From NCBI GenBank assembly GCA_000433915.1, contig HF993645.1, positions 1-16,126 on the forward strand: 16,126 bases of DNA, written 5' to 3'. The notes below the pieces were generated by a model, which made no database searches, was not told where the DNA came from, and saw only the letters and a program-made list of their open reading frames with translations. The stretch comes from Clostridium sp. CAG:793. GTDB lineage: Bacteria; Bacillota; Clostridia; TANB77; CAG-508. A program made the translations under genes and the position numbers. This document shows, piece by piece, positions 6,727 to 14,773 of the stretch (the first letter of the stretch is position 1; each line of letters starts with the position of its first letter).

Positions 6727-9222
6727 ATGGACAAGAAAGAAGAACCAGAGTTCAAAGAAGGAAAGATAATTAATAGAGACATTGAAGAAGAAATGAAAAC
6801 TGCCTATATTGATTATGCGATGAGCGTAATTGTTCAACGTGCTCTTCCAGATGTAAGAGATGGTTTGAAACCAGTACATAGAAGAATTTTATATACAATG
6901 TATGAAGATGGATTAACTACTGAAAAGCCATACAGAAAATCAGCTACAACAGTAGGAGATGTTTTAGGTAGATATCATCCACATGGAGATTCATCTGTTT
7001 ATGATGCAATGGTTAGACTAGCACAAGATTTCTCACTTAGATATCCTTTAATTGATGGACATGGAAATTTTGGATCAATTGATGGAGATGGAGCAGCTGC
7101 ATACCGTTATACAGAAGCAAGAATGTCAAAAATAGCAGAAACAATGCTAACAGACATAGAAAAAAATACTGTAGACTTTATGCCAAACTTTGATGGTATA
7201 AGACAGGAACCAACTGTTTTACCAGCTAAATTACCAGCTTTGTTAGTAAATGGATCATCAGGAATAGCAGTAGGAATGGCAACAAATGTTCCACCACATA
7301 ATTTAACAGAAATATTAAATGCTGTTATTAGAATGGTTGAGCTAAAAGAAAAATCAGAAGAAATAACTGACGAAGAATTATTGAAAATAGTAAAAGGTCC
7401 AGATTTTCCAACAGGAGCAACAATTTTAGGAAGAGAAGGAATAAAACAAGCATATTTAACAGGAAGAGGAAAAATATTATTAAGAGCTGAAGCTGAAATT
7501 GAAGAAATGTCAGGAAATAGACAAAGAATAGTAGTATCTTCACTTCCTTATCAAGTTAATAAAGCAAAATTAATAGTAGACATAAATCAATTAGTAAGAG
7601 ACAAGAGAATAGAAGGTATATCAGAAGTTAGAGACGAATCTGATAGAGAAGAAAAAGTAAGAGTTGTTATAGAATTAAAGAGAGATGTAAATGCTAAAGT
7701 AATATTAAACCAATTATACAAAAACACTCAATTACAAGATTCTTTTGGAATAATAATGCTTGCTTTAGTTGATGGTGTTCCAAGAATCCTTACATTAAGA
7801 CAATGCTTAGATTATTATATAGAACATAGAAAAAATGTAATAGTACGTAGAACTAAATTTGACTTAGATAAAGCACTTGCAAGAGCTCATATATTAGAGG
7901 GATTAAGAATTGCAATTGATAATATTGATGAAGTAATCAGAATAATTAGAAATTCTTATGATGATCCAAAAGAACAATTAATGAAGAGATTTGGATTAGA
8001 TGATATACAAGCCCAATCAATATTGGATATGAGATTAAAGACTTTATCAGGTTTACAAAGAGAAAAGATAGAAGAAGAATATCAAGCTCTTATGAAACTA
8101 ATAGCTCATTTAAGAGAAATATTGGCAAACGATAATTTAGTTGATGACATTGTAAAAGAAGAATCTCTAGAAATGAAAGAAAAATATGGAGATGAAAGAA
8201 AAACTAAGATTGTTGCTGCAGCAGATGAATTTGAAGATGAGGATTTAATTGCAGAAGAACAATCAATTATAGCATTAACTAGATTTGGATATATTAAAAG
8301 AATGCCATTAGACACATATAAAAGCCAGAAACGTGGAGGAAAAGGAATTACAGGAATTACAACAAGAGAAGATGATTTTGTAAAACAAATATTTACAGCA
8401 TCAACACATGATATAATTCTATTCTTTAGCAATAAAGGTAAGCTATATAAACTAAGAGGATTTGAAGTTCCAGAAGCAGGAAGAACTGCAAAGGGAACAG
8501 CAATAGTTAACTTGCTATCATTAGATGGTGGAGAAAAAATTACAGCAGTAATTCCAATTAAAGAATTTTCAGAAAATCAATTTTTATTAATGGGTACAAA
8601 AAATGGATTAATTAAAAAGACACCTTTAAAAGAATATGATTCTGGAAAGAAAACGGGGTTAATGTCAATTAACTTAAAAGAAGACGATGAATTAATTGAT
8701 GTAAGACTAACAGAAGGTGAAAATAACATTGTAATGGTAACAAGAAAAGGCCTATGTATTACATTTAATGAAAAAGATGTTCGCCCAATAGGAAGAACAT
8801 CACAAGGTGTTCTTGGAATAAGAATAGATAAAGACGATAGTGTTATCGGAATGGAAACAATTAATGCTAATAGCAAAGGAACATTACTTGCAATAACAGA
8901 AAACGGATTTGGAAAAAGAACTGAATTAGACGAATACCGTGTACAAGCAAGAGGTGGAAGAGGAGTAGTTACATACAAAATCACATCTAAGACCGGAGAA
9001 ATTGTAGGAATAAGAATTACTGGAGAAGACGACGATATATTAATGATTACAGATACAGGAACAGTAATAAGAATAAAAGCTTCGGAAATAAGTGTACTAG
9101 GAAGAAATACTCAAGGAATAACATTAATGAGAACGAGCGATGGAGGAAAAGTAGTTAGCATTGAAAAAGTAAACGATAATGACACAGAAGAAATAGAAAA
9201 AGAAGACGAAAAAAATAAATAA
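6727..9222 (+). CDS. gyrA: DNA gyrase subunit A
   Basis: Breakage-reunion subunit of DNA gyrase, 831 residues, full length. The winged-helix region contains HPHGDSSVYDAM (His84 to about residue 95), the quinolone-resistance region, with Ser and Asp at the usual sites (no obvious resistance change). The catalytic tyrosine is Tyr128 in AAAYRYTEARM. The C-terminal beta-pinwheel starts with the GyrA box QKRGGKG (534-540), which separates gyrase from topoisomerase IV ParC. The C-terminal tail is acidic. The start is ATG 6727 behind AAAGAGGT. It has its own promoter and converges with the minus-strand helicase-loader operon. Confidence 0.98.
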   Translation: MDKKEEPEFKEGKIINRDIEEEMKTAYIDYAMSVIVQRALPDVRDGLKPVHRRILYTMYEDGLTTEKPYRKSATTVGDVLGRYHPHGDSSVYDAMVRLAQDFSLRYPLIDGHGNFGSIDGDGAAAYRYTEARMSKIAETMLTDIEKNTVDFMPNFDGIRQEPTVLPAKLPALLVNGSSGIAVGMATNVPPHNLTEILNAVIRMVELKEKSEEITDEELLKIVKGPDFPTGATILGREGIKQAYLTGRGKILLRAEAEIEEMSGNRQRIVVSSLPYQVNKAKLIVDINQLVRDKRIEGISEVRDESDREEKVRVVIELKRDVNAKVILNQLYKNTQLQDSFGIIMLALVDGVPRILTLRQCLDYYIEHRKNVIVRRTKFDLDKALARAHILEGLRIAIDNIDEVIRIIRNSYDDPKEQLMKRFGLDDIQAQSILDMRLKTLSGLQREKIEEEYQALMKLIAHLREILANDNLVDDIVKEESLEMKEKYGDERKTKIVAAADEFEDEDLIAEEQSIIALTRFGYIKRMPLDTYKSQKRGGKGITGITTREDDFVKQIFTASTHDIILFFSNKGKLYKLRGFEVPEAGRTAKGTAIVNLLSLDGGEKITAVIPIKEFSENQFLLMGTKNGLIKKTPLKEYDSGKKTGLMSINLKEDDELIDVRLTEGENNIVMVTRKGLCITFNEKDVRPIGRTSQGVLGIRIDKDDSVIGMETINANSKGTLLAITENGFGKRTELDEYRVQARGGRGVVTYKITSKTGEIVGIRITGEDDDILMITDTGTVIRIKASEISVLGRNTQGITLMRTSDGGKVVSIEKVNDNDTEEIEKEDEKNK

Positions 9223-9225
9223 AAT

Positions 9226-9271
9226 AAAAAACTTATACACATAATGTAAACAAAATGTGTATAAGTTTTTT
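9226..9271. terminator. Bidirectional terminator between gyrA and the helicase-loader operon
   Basis: A perfect 17-bp inverted repeat pairs 9226-9242 with 9255-9271 around a 12-base loop. It has six A at its left edge and a run of T at its right edge, so it reads as an intrinsic terminator on both strands. It starts 3 bases after the gyrA stop and ends 13 bases before the minus-strand stop. Each arm contains TTATACACA (9233-9241, and its complement at 9256-9264), which also resembles a DnaA box. Confidence 0.9.
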
Positions 9272-9284
9272 TAATTTCATCAAT

Positions 9285-10289
9285 TTAAACTTTTAATTTT
9301 TTCTTAATACGAATATCATCTCCGAAAAAATAACAAGCATTATAATTACCAATGATTCTAGAAACTATTCTTTCTTCATAAGTATTATATAAATCTTGCA
9401 AAGATAAATTCGTAGAAATAATAGTCTTAGTTATTTTATTATTTTGATTCAATAAACGAGTATTGATAATATTAAACAATTCAGTAATTTTTAAATTGTT
9501 TTTAGATTCAGTTCCTAAATCATCTATAATTAATAAATCAACAGAATTAATTGAACTTATAATATTATTACTACTTTTTCCAAATTTATAATCAATTATA
9601 TTATCTAGCATCATAGGAGCAGTTTGATATAATACAGTCTTTCCACGCTTTATCATCTCATTAGCAATGCATGAAGAAAGAAAAGTTTTACCTAAACCAG
9701 GACTGCCACAAAATAATAAATTGCTTTCATCAGGATCATCAAAATGATCGATAAAATGCTGACAAATCTTCTTTATAGATATAATATTATCTCTAGGAGA
9801 TATATTTTTACCATATTTATATTCATCAACTAAATCAGAATAAAAACTTAGTCTGAAATTATCAAAATTTTGATTTTGCAAATCATAAATATTTGAATGA
9901 TTATATTCAATATTATATAACTTTTGCTTTATACAATTACAAAGAACATTATTATTATTTTGCTTAACAAATCCAGTATCTTTACAAATTGGACAATCGA
10001 ATTTAGGCAAGAAATCATCTTGAGAAAGATTATGCTTTTTTAAAATATCCAATTTTTGAGACTTTAAACATGCAATTTGCTTATTTAAATTGTCAATTAA
10101 AGATTTATCACGAGTAGTTAAAATTAATTTAATAGCTTTAATTGATAAAGAATTTATATCATTTTCAACTTTTTCTAATTCCGGAATAGAAGAAATAATC
10201 TTCTCTTTTTTTAAATTTGCATCGGCAATTTTTGAATTTCTCTTTCTTTCATAATTGGCTAACAAAGACTTTAAATTATCATTATTCAT
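9285..10289 (-). CDS. DnaC/DnaI-like replicative helicase loader
   Basis: AAA+ ATPase of 334 residues, expected to load the replicative DnaB/DnaC-type helicase. The N-terminal about 95 residues are helical and charged. A zinc-finger-like cluster follows (CPIC at 99-102, then CNC at 117-119), as in DnaI-type loaders. The ATPase core has Walker A GSPGLGKT (195-202), Walker B LLIIDD (252-257), a sensor-1-like ISTNLS (291-296) and arginines near 307-311 (EERIVSR) as finger candidates. The ATG at 10289 follows GAGGTGA at good spacing. It lies 28 bases downstream of the DnaD-domain gene and shares its promoter; the pair together fits the PriA-independent loading route of Firmicutes. It could also be called DnaC by general annotation. 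Confidence 0.92.
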   Translation of the reverse strand: MNNDNLKSLLANYERKRNSKIADANLKKEKIISSIPELEKVENDINSLSIKAIKLILTTRDKSLIDNLNKQIACLKSQKLDILKKHNLSQDDFLPKFDCPICKDTGFVKQNNNNVLCNCIKQKLYNIEYNHSNIYDLQNQNFDNFRLSFYSDLVDEYKYGKNISPRDNIISIKKICQHFIDHFDDPDESNLLFCGSPGLGKTFLSSCIANEMIKRGKTVLYQTAPMMLDNIIDYKFGKSSNNIISSINSVDLLIIDDLGTESKNNLKITELFNIINTRLLNQNNKITKTIISTNLSLQDLYNTYEERIVSRIIGNYNACYFFGDDIRIKKKLKV

Positions 10290-10317
10290 AACATCACCTC
10301 GCTTTCATAAAAAGACA

Positions 10318-11289
10318 TTAAATATTACTGTAAAAACTATTTAAATTATTATAATTTCTTTGAGGATAATTTGCAGAAGCATTGCCAGAGTTAGTAGAAC
10401 TACTAGAATTCTTTTGAACTGGAATATTTTTCTGCTTTTCAATATATTCTAATACTTGAGAAGAAGTCTTTAAACCTCTTTCGTGCCAATCAGAAATTAA
10501 CTTATCAAGGTATTCAAAACTAGGATTAAACTTAGAAGTAGTCTTTTTCAAAGCAATATCAATAATATCTAAACCATATCCGTAAGTCAAATTCCATTTT
10601 TCAATATATGCTTCTTCATAAACAGATAAATTACGAGCAATACGCATCTTCTTTCTAATAGAATTACCAATAGACTTTAATTTTTCTTCTTTCTGATAAT
10701 ATAAATCTAAGTCACTAAAAGTTTTAATTTTATTTTTATTCCAAGCCTCAGCGACAGTTGAAATATAAGATCTATGTAAAGCTGATTTATTAAAACAATA
10801 TCTAAATAGTGCAATCATAACCTCTTCGTCAAAACCATATTTCTTGAACCATAAATCAATATCGCCATACCAAGATGGAGACATAACGCCTTGAAAGAAT
10901 TCATTATTAATTGTATCAATAGCTTTAGCTCTGTACTTGTTTTCAGCTACTTTCTTAACGTCTTGAGCAGACATAGAAATTCTAGGCTTATAAACCTTAT
11001 TCAATTCTATTTCTTGTAAATTAGCAACAATAAAGCCTTGATTTTTACGAATCAAAAGACCTGCTTCTTCCCAATACTTAACTGCATCTTGAATTATTTT
11101 AAGAGGCAATTCCAATTTTTTAGATAAATCATTTATCTTCACATCTTTATTATATTTAGACAAAAAATAAAGATATAAATAAACTTTTACAAAGTCACCA
11201 CTAGCCTGTGAAAGATACTCTGTAAAAAAAACATCTGGAATACTAGTCTGTGAAAAAATTAAAGATACATCATTTTGCTCTAGTTTCAT
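10318..11289 (-). CDS. DnaD-domain replication initiation protein
   Basis: 323 residues. The N-terminal about 115 residues read as a winged-helix domain (SKYNKDVKINDLSKKLELPLKII). Two DnaB_2/DnaD C-terminal-type repeats follow: one with WYGDIDLWFKKYGFDEEVMIALFRYC (about 140-200), the second with YIEKWNLTYGYGLDIIDIALKKT and SDWHERGLKTSSQVLEYIE (about 225-290). A Ser/Asn-rich linker leads to a C-terminal NYPQRNYNNLNSFYSNI peptide, a layout familiar from Clostridia DnaD proteins. These proteins remodel DNA and help recruit the helicase loader, which is encoded just downstream. ATG 11289 sits behind AGGAGG (11295-11300), and a dedicated promoter lies upstream. Confidence 0.92.
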   Translation of the reverse strand: MKLEQNDVSLIFSQTSIPDVFFTEYLSQASGDFVKVYLYLYFLSKYNKDVKINDLSKKLELPLKIIQDAVKYWEEAGLLIRKNQGFIVANLQEIELNKVYKPRISMSAQDVKKVAENKYRAKAIDTINNEFFQGVMSPSWYGDIDLWFKKYGFDEEVMIALFRYCFNKSALHRSYISTVAEAWNKNKIKTFSDLDLYYQKEEKLKSIGNSIRKKMRIARNLSVYEEAYIEKWNLTYGYGLDIIDIALKKTTSKFNPSFEYLDKLISDWHERGLKTSSQVLEYIEKQKNIPVQKNSSSSTNSGNASANYPQRNYNNLNSFYSNI

Positions 11290-11310
11290 AATTACCTCCT
11301 AACAAAGCGA

Positions 11311-11339
11311 ATTATATCATTGTTTATACTTTTTTACAA
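11311..11339 (-). promoter_or_regulatory. Promoter of the dnaD-like/helicase-loader operon
   Basis: On the minus strand TTGTAA (11339-11334), a 17-bp spacer and a perfect TATAAT (11316-11311) preceded by TGA (extended -10, TGnTATAAT). It lies in the 92-base gap after the last secretion gene, so the replication genes have independent expression. I see no strong hairpin in that gap, so read-through from the secretion operon is also possible. Confidence 0.8.
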
Positions 11340-11381
11340 CTATTAAAAAGATAAAAAATGATGGTAATAGATAACATACAG

Positions 11382-11660
11382 TTAAAAATAAAGATATATT
11401 TTAGGCTTAATTAAAAACTTTAAAATATAAAAAAGCGAATATAGAATATTTTCATGATTAAAACCAACAATACTAAAAAGAAAAATTGGAAAATAAAAAA
11501 CAATAATAAAAATAATTCTAATATTTATACTAGAGAAAAGTAAATAATTAATACCAAAAATAATTAAAAAATATATAACATTAAAAATTGCAGTAGGATA
11601 ATCTATAATACCAAGCAATTTATTCTTAAAAGAATAATTAGAAGGAAAAATAAAATTCAA
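11382..11660 (-). CDS. PrgI/VirB3-like T4SS membrane protein
   Basis: A 92-residue membrane protein. The N-terminal FPSNYSFKNKLLGIIDYPTAIFNVIYF recalls the conserved N-terminus of PrgI/VirB3-type proteins. Two membrane segments follow (about 24-44 and 48-66), and a hydrophobic basic tail closes it. VirB3-like proteins sit in the inner membrane beside VirB4 and VirB6 in the channel base. The start is TTG 11660 behind TGAGGTGA (11672-11665), which overlaps the end of the VirB6-like gene, so the two are probably coupled. It is the last gene of the minus-strand secretion operon. Small size makes the family call moderate; gene order supports it. Confidence 0.72.
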   Translation of the reverse strand: MNFIFPSNYSFKNKLLGIIDYPTAIFNVIYFLIIFGINYLLFSSINIRIIFIIVFYFPIFLFSIVGFNHENILYSLFYILKFLIKPKIYLYF

Positions 11661-11672
11661 AAAATCACCTCA

Positions 11673-12536
11673 CTATTTCTTAAAAAACGAAAGAACATTA
11701 CCAAATTGATTAGAAACATCTATTCCAACACCACCAAACAACTCTCGAACATAACTATTAATTTTAGTCAAAGCATAAATTCCTCCAATAAACAAAATTT
11801 TATTCGAAAAATCAATTGAGAAAATAACTATTAAAACAATAGGAATAAAACATTGAATTATCAATAAAGAAAACATACACTTAAACCATGATCTAAAAAT
11901 CCAAGAAGTAGAAGAAACAATAAGACTTAGAAGAGCAAAAGGTGTAAACAATAAAAATACTTGTAAAATAATGTATCTTAAAGAATATGAAAAAAGTAAA
12001 TTCATTAAGCCAACACTTACAAAACTCTTGATTATTCCAGAGATAGAAAACAGATCAAAGGAAGATTCACCAACAGAAACAGTACGGTTAAGCTGAGTAA
12101 TCAATTCAGAAAAAGAAATATCAATTCCTAAAATATTCTTACCAATTTCCTGAATAGAAGAAGAGAACAATAAGTTAATATTAAGAACTTGCTCGCATAA
12201 AAAATATGAAAAATTAACTAAAAAAGTAAAAATAATAAGCTTAAAAATAAACTGGCTAGGTTTTTCAATATTAGTTTCAACATAATTAGCATAAAAAAAT
12301 TTAACACAATAAAACATAGAAATAGCAACAAGCATTGCATCAGCCAAATAAATAAGTCCATATTTTCCATTAGCACCAAGCAATTTTTCAAAAGAAGAAT
12401 TTTTAATAATATCTGGCCCAATAAAAATAACACTATCAAGACTAGAATACATACTATTATCAATTGAGGAAATAATATTACCTAATATAGTATTTATAGT
12501 ATCAATAATTATATTAACAATTTCACCTTTTTCCAC
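11673..12536 (-). CDS. VirB6/TrbL-like T4SS channel protein
   Basis: A 287-residue polytopic membrane protein with about six hydrophobic segments (roughly 65-90, 105-125, 170-187, 188-210, 222-246, 250-265). An extracytoplasmic loop (SSIQEIGKNILGIDISFSELITQL) and an SSTSWIFRSWFKCMF stretch near 215 recall TrbL/VirB6 proteins of Gram-positive conjugation systems, which form the membrane pore or platform. The start is GTG 12536 with GGAG five bases upstream; an internal AAAGGTGA just after it makes a slightly later ATT or ATA start conceivable. It follows the pilin gene across a hairpin and is followed 12 bases later by the VirB3-like gene. Function is inferred from topology and neighbours. Confidence 0.78.
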   Translation of the reverse strand: MEKGEIVNIIIDTINTILGNIISSIDNSMYSSLDSVIFIGPDIIKNSSFEKLLGANGKYGLIYLADAMLVAISMFYCVKFFYANYVETNIEKPSQFIFKLIIFTFLVNFSYFLCEQVLNINLLFSSSIQEIGKNILGIDISFSELITQLNRTVSVGESSFDLFSISGIIKSFVSVGLMNLLFSYSLRYIILQVFLLFTPFALLSLIVSSTSWIFRSWFKCMFSLLIIQCFIPIVLIVIFSIDFSNKILFIGGIYALTKINSYVRELFGGVGIDVSNQFGNVLSFFKK

Positions 12537-12597
12537 AAAATCTCCATAAATATAAATTTAGATTCTAAAGAAGAACCTATAAGACTTTTATTAAAAT

Positions 12598-12622
12598 CTG
12601 TACACCTGTAATAGGTGTACAG
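12598..12622 (-). terminator. Stem-loop after the pilin gene (partial terminator or mRNA stabiliser)
   Basis: A perfect 10-bp stem pairs 12598-12607 with 12613-12622 around a 5-base loop. It begins two bases after the pilin stop codon on the minus strand and is followed by ATTTTAAT, a weak U-run. It lies inside the operon, between the pilin and the VirB6-like gene. A leaky terminator or an RNA end protector would raise the pilin level over the downstream membrane proteins. Confidence 0.6.
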
Positions 12623-12624
12623 CA

Positions 12625-12954
12625 TTATATTAAAGACTCAATTGCTGATAGAATTAAATCAAGAGCAAGGAATAAAGCATAGGCAACAAAAGAGCCTCTA
12701 ATAATTTTCTTTGACATACGAATACGCTCTTCATCTCCAAAACTAAATTTTTTCATAAAAAGACCTGCTCCAACAGCAACAGCAGCTGCTGGAGTTGCCA
12801 GCTTTAAAAGCCAACTTTTAATATCCTTAAAAGCAGAAGAAAGTTTAGTAACCAATTTAGGCGTAGCTGCAAAAGAAAATGGCATAAAAATAGAAAATAA
12901 AAAACAAACAATAAAAACAAATACACAAATTTTTATTAGTCGTTTTTTTCTCAA
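12625..12954 (-). CDS. VirB2/TrbC-like pilin subunit
   Basis: A 109-residue protein with an N-terminal signal peptide: basic RKKR at 2-5, a hydrophobic core to about 25, and a likely cleavage after SFA (residue 29). The mature form of about 80 residues has two hydrophobic segments (ATPAAAVAVGAGLF around 53-66, and FVAYALFLALDLILSAI around 89-106) separated by a short charged loop (KKFSFGDEERIRMSKK). This is the plan of VirB2/TrbC pilins and of the small CagC-like subunits of Gram-positive systems. The start is TTG 12954 behind GGAGG (12965-12961). A stem-loop follows the stop immediately. It lies between the coupling protein and the VirB6-like gene. Confidence 0.8.
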   Translation of the reverse strand: MRKKRLIKICVFVFIVCFLFSIFMPFSFAATPKLVTKLSSAFKDIKSWLLKLATPAAAVAVGAGLFMKKFSFGDEERIRMSKKIIRGSFVAYALFLALDLILSAIESLI

Positions 12955-12968
12955 AATAAACCTCCAAT

Positions 12969-14342
12969 CTATTTAATAAAATAAGGAATCATCTGCAATT
13001 CTGTAGGAGGTAAAATCTTATTACCATCAGATAAAAAAGATAAACAATGAAAAGTAGATAACTCCTGAGTAAAAAAATGATAATCATATTTAAATTCTAA
13101 TTGAGAATAAGAATTTAAACTCTCAGAATAACTTGAATCACTACTAATAAACTTTTTAGAAAGAGGATTATAAGAACTATGCTTAGAATTTTCAGAAAAA
13201 GATCTTGAAAAATGTTCACGTTCTTCTTTGCCAATTTGCTTCTGAATATCTTCAATAGTAAAAATATCATCACTTCTAAACCATAACTTATTAACCAAGC
13301 TCTGAATAATTACTTTAGAAGCATATTGATTATTAAGACTATTAAGTATAGAAGTATAGCTTTGAGTGGCAACAATATTAATACATTTTGCTTCTCTACT
13401 TTGAGAAAAAAATGATGCATCAGATGAAGTAACATATTCTTGATATTCATCAGAAATAAACACAGAAGGTCTAATTAAATTACAGGAATGATTAGACAAC
13501 TGCTCCAAAACATCAGATTGAAAATCTAACTTCAAATATGCTGCAATAATCTTAGATAAATTCTTATACTTTGCAATATTCATATTCAAAATAACGATTT
13601 TTCCAGAATGTAAAGCATCATGAAAACCACAAAAATTTTCATCTTCTTTAGAAGGACAAAAAGTATTTTTAACATCTAAATTAGACACAAAACAATTTGT
13701 GATTCTAGTAATTTCTGACTGAAGTATATGCAAATTTCTATCATCAAGAGAATAAAAATCATTCTCAAGAAAACTAATAGATCTGTATAAATTAAATATA
13801 TCAACATCCGAAAGTTTACGAGAAATAAAATAATCTCGAACAATAGAAAGTTTGGATAAATAATAAGAATGATCAGTAATCAAATTATGCAATTCATCGA
13901 AAGAGACATATCCATCATTATAAATTCTACAAAAACTAATACATGCTTCAATAACTTGTTCAGACTTATCAATCCAAAAAGACTCAGAATTATTAGGCGA
14001 GAACAATAGTAAAATCTCTTTAAGCCTATTAGCCAAGACAGATGGTAAGAGCGAAGGCTTGTCTAAAGGATTGTAGCGATATTTACCATTAATCTCAATA
14101 ACAATTACATCATTTAATCTGTTACAATCATGTGCAAACTCAAGTACTTTAGAATAATAATTTCCTTTAACATCAAGTATTAGAAGAAATAATTTGCTAT
14201 CAAAATCATTATCAAAATAATCAATCAATTGTCTTGTAAAAGGGTACAAAGCAGACGCAGTTTTACCAGATCCAATAGTACCAGTAACAAGAAAATTTTG
14301 ATACAATCCACTTTCTGGAACAAACACAGGATTATCATTCAT
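12969..14342 (-). CDS. VirD4/TraG-type coupling protein, ATPase body (frame-shifted from its anchor)
   Basis: The P-loop body of a coupling protein, which brings substrates to the type IV channel. Numbered from ATG 14342 it is 457 residues: Walker A GTIGSGKT (21-28), LLILDVKGNYY soon after, Walker B VFISDEYQE with Asp298, and INIVATQSYTSI with the RecA-fold Gln. The frame stays open to a TTG at 14429, but those upstream residues look like an out-of-frame reading of the anchor gene. The strand LYIGND, needed by this domain, joins the end of the upstream frame (APTFR) if one base is skipped after CTT (14361-14359); the fused protein would be about 552 residues. Alternatively ATG 14342, two bases after the upstream stop codon ends, could be reached by termination-reinitiation. 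The protein is unusually rich in Ser, Phe and Tyr. Confidence 0.9.
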   Translation of the reverse strand: MNDNPVFVPESGLYQNFLVTGTIGSGKTASALYPFTRQLIDYFDNDFDSKLFLLILDVKGNYYSKVLEFAHDCNRLNDVIVIEINGKYRYNPLDKPSLLPSVLANRLKEILLLFSPNNSESFWIDKSEQVIEACISFCRIYNDGYVSFDELHNLITDHSYYLSKLSIVRDYFISRKLSDVDIFNLYRSISFLENDFYSLDDRNLHILQSEITRITNCFVSNLDVKNTFCPSKEDENFCGFHDALHSGKIVILNMNIAKYKNLSKIIAAYLKLDFQSDVLEQLSNHSCNLIRPSVFISDEYQEYVTSSDASFFSQSREAKCINIVATQSYTSILNSLNNQYASKVIIQSLVNKLWFRSDDIFTIEDIQKQIGKEEREHFSRSFSENSKHSSYNPLSKKFISSDSSYSESLNSYSQLEFKYDYHFFTQELSTFHCLSFLSDGNKILPPTELQMIPYFIK

Positions 14343-14343
14343 A

Positions 14344-14628
14344 TCATTTCCAATATATAAGCCGAAAAGTAGGAGCTTTATAAATAAGTAAATTATTCTT
14401 ATTATAGTTAAGAAAATAAGAAAAAACAAATTTAAGAATTATAAAATTGGCAATAAATGAAAATAATATAAATAAACCTCTTGTGAATAACCATAAAGTA
14501 GGATTAGTAATAAGAAAATTAAAAATTCTAAAATTACTATAATAATTAATAGCCTTAGAAAAAAGTATAGGCTTAAAAAGCAAAATTATTAACACCTGGG
14601 TTAAGCACAGTAAAAAAGCAAAAAGAAT
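14344..14628 (-). CDS. Membrane anchor of the VirD4/TraG-type coupling protein
   Basis: 94 residues, the N-terminal membrane part of the coupling protein. It has two hydrophobic regions: ILFAFLLCLTQVLIILLF at the very start, and LWLFTRGLFILFSFIANFIILKFVFSYFL at about 45-73. It then runs into YNKNNLLIYKAPTFRL, after which the frame hits TGA (14346-14344) four codons past the point where the ATPase frame takes over. AGGAGG (14640-14635) is followed after six bases by an in-frame ATT (14628). The first conventional start, GTG 14595, is 39 bases away and would delete most of the first membrane helix. The gene begins one base after the stop of the 47-residue upstream gene. It may be a frameshifted pseudogene half, a natural split, or a sequencing error. 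Confidence 0.7.
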   Translation of the reverse strand: MLFAFLLCLTQVLIILLFKPILFSKAINYYSNFRIFNFLITNPTLWLFTRGLFILFSFIANFIILKFVFSYFLNYNKNNLLIYKAPTFRLIYWK

Positions 14629-14640
14629 ATTAATCCTCCT
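14626..14640 (-). promoter_or_regulatory. RBS with ATT start of the coupling-protein anchor
   Basis: AGAAAGGAGG ends at 14635 on the minus strand. The in-frame codons after it are ATT AAT ATT, then Leu-Phe codons of a membrane helix. No ATG, GTG or TTG in frame lies within 30 bases, so ATT at 14628-14626 is the best-spaced start. The same bases carry the stop of the preceding small gene. Confidence 0.5.
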
Positions 14641-14773
14641 TTCTAAATTTTAGTTTTAACTTGGAACCTAAAAGATTATGAAAAATTGATATTTGTAAAA
14701 AACTATAAAAAGAATAAATACAAATAAGAAAATTAATAATAAAAATTATAAAAAATAAATCAAGTAAAGTCAA
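14630..14773 (-). CDS. 47-residue hydrophobic peptide, first gene of the minus-strand secretion operon
   Basis: A small frame from TTG 14773 (or ATT 14776) to TAA 14632-14630. It encodes a single hydrophobic segment (LLDLFFIIFIINFLICIYSFYSFL) followed by a basic tail (SKLKLKFRKE), consistent with one membrane helix with its basic end in the cytoplasm. GGAAGGAG (14793-14786) lies 9 bases from the ATT and 12 from the TTG. It starts about 25 bases after the predicted transcription start and its stop is one base from the coupling-protein anchor start, so it may act as a leader for coupled translation as well as a protein. No family recognised. Confidence 0.5.
   Translation of the reverse strand: MTLLDLFFIIFIINFLICIYSFYSFLQISIFHNLLGSKLKLKFRKED

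Noticed and set aside
8577..8984. 135-residue minus-strand frame inside gyrA
   Set aside because: Shadow of the GyrA beta-pinwheel coding sequence; no start signal.
14343..14429. N-terminal 29 residues of the longest VirD4 frame from TTG 14429
   Set aside because: They overlap the anchor gene, whose own frame gives a better membrane anchor and linker, and there is no ribosome site before 14429.
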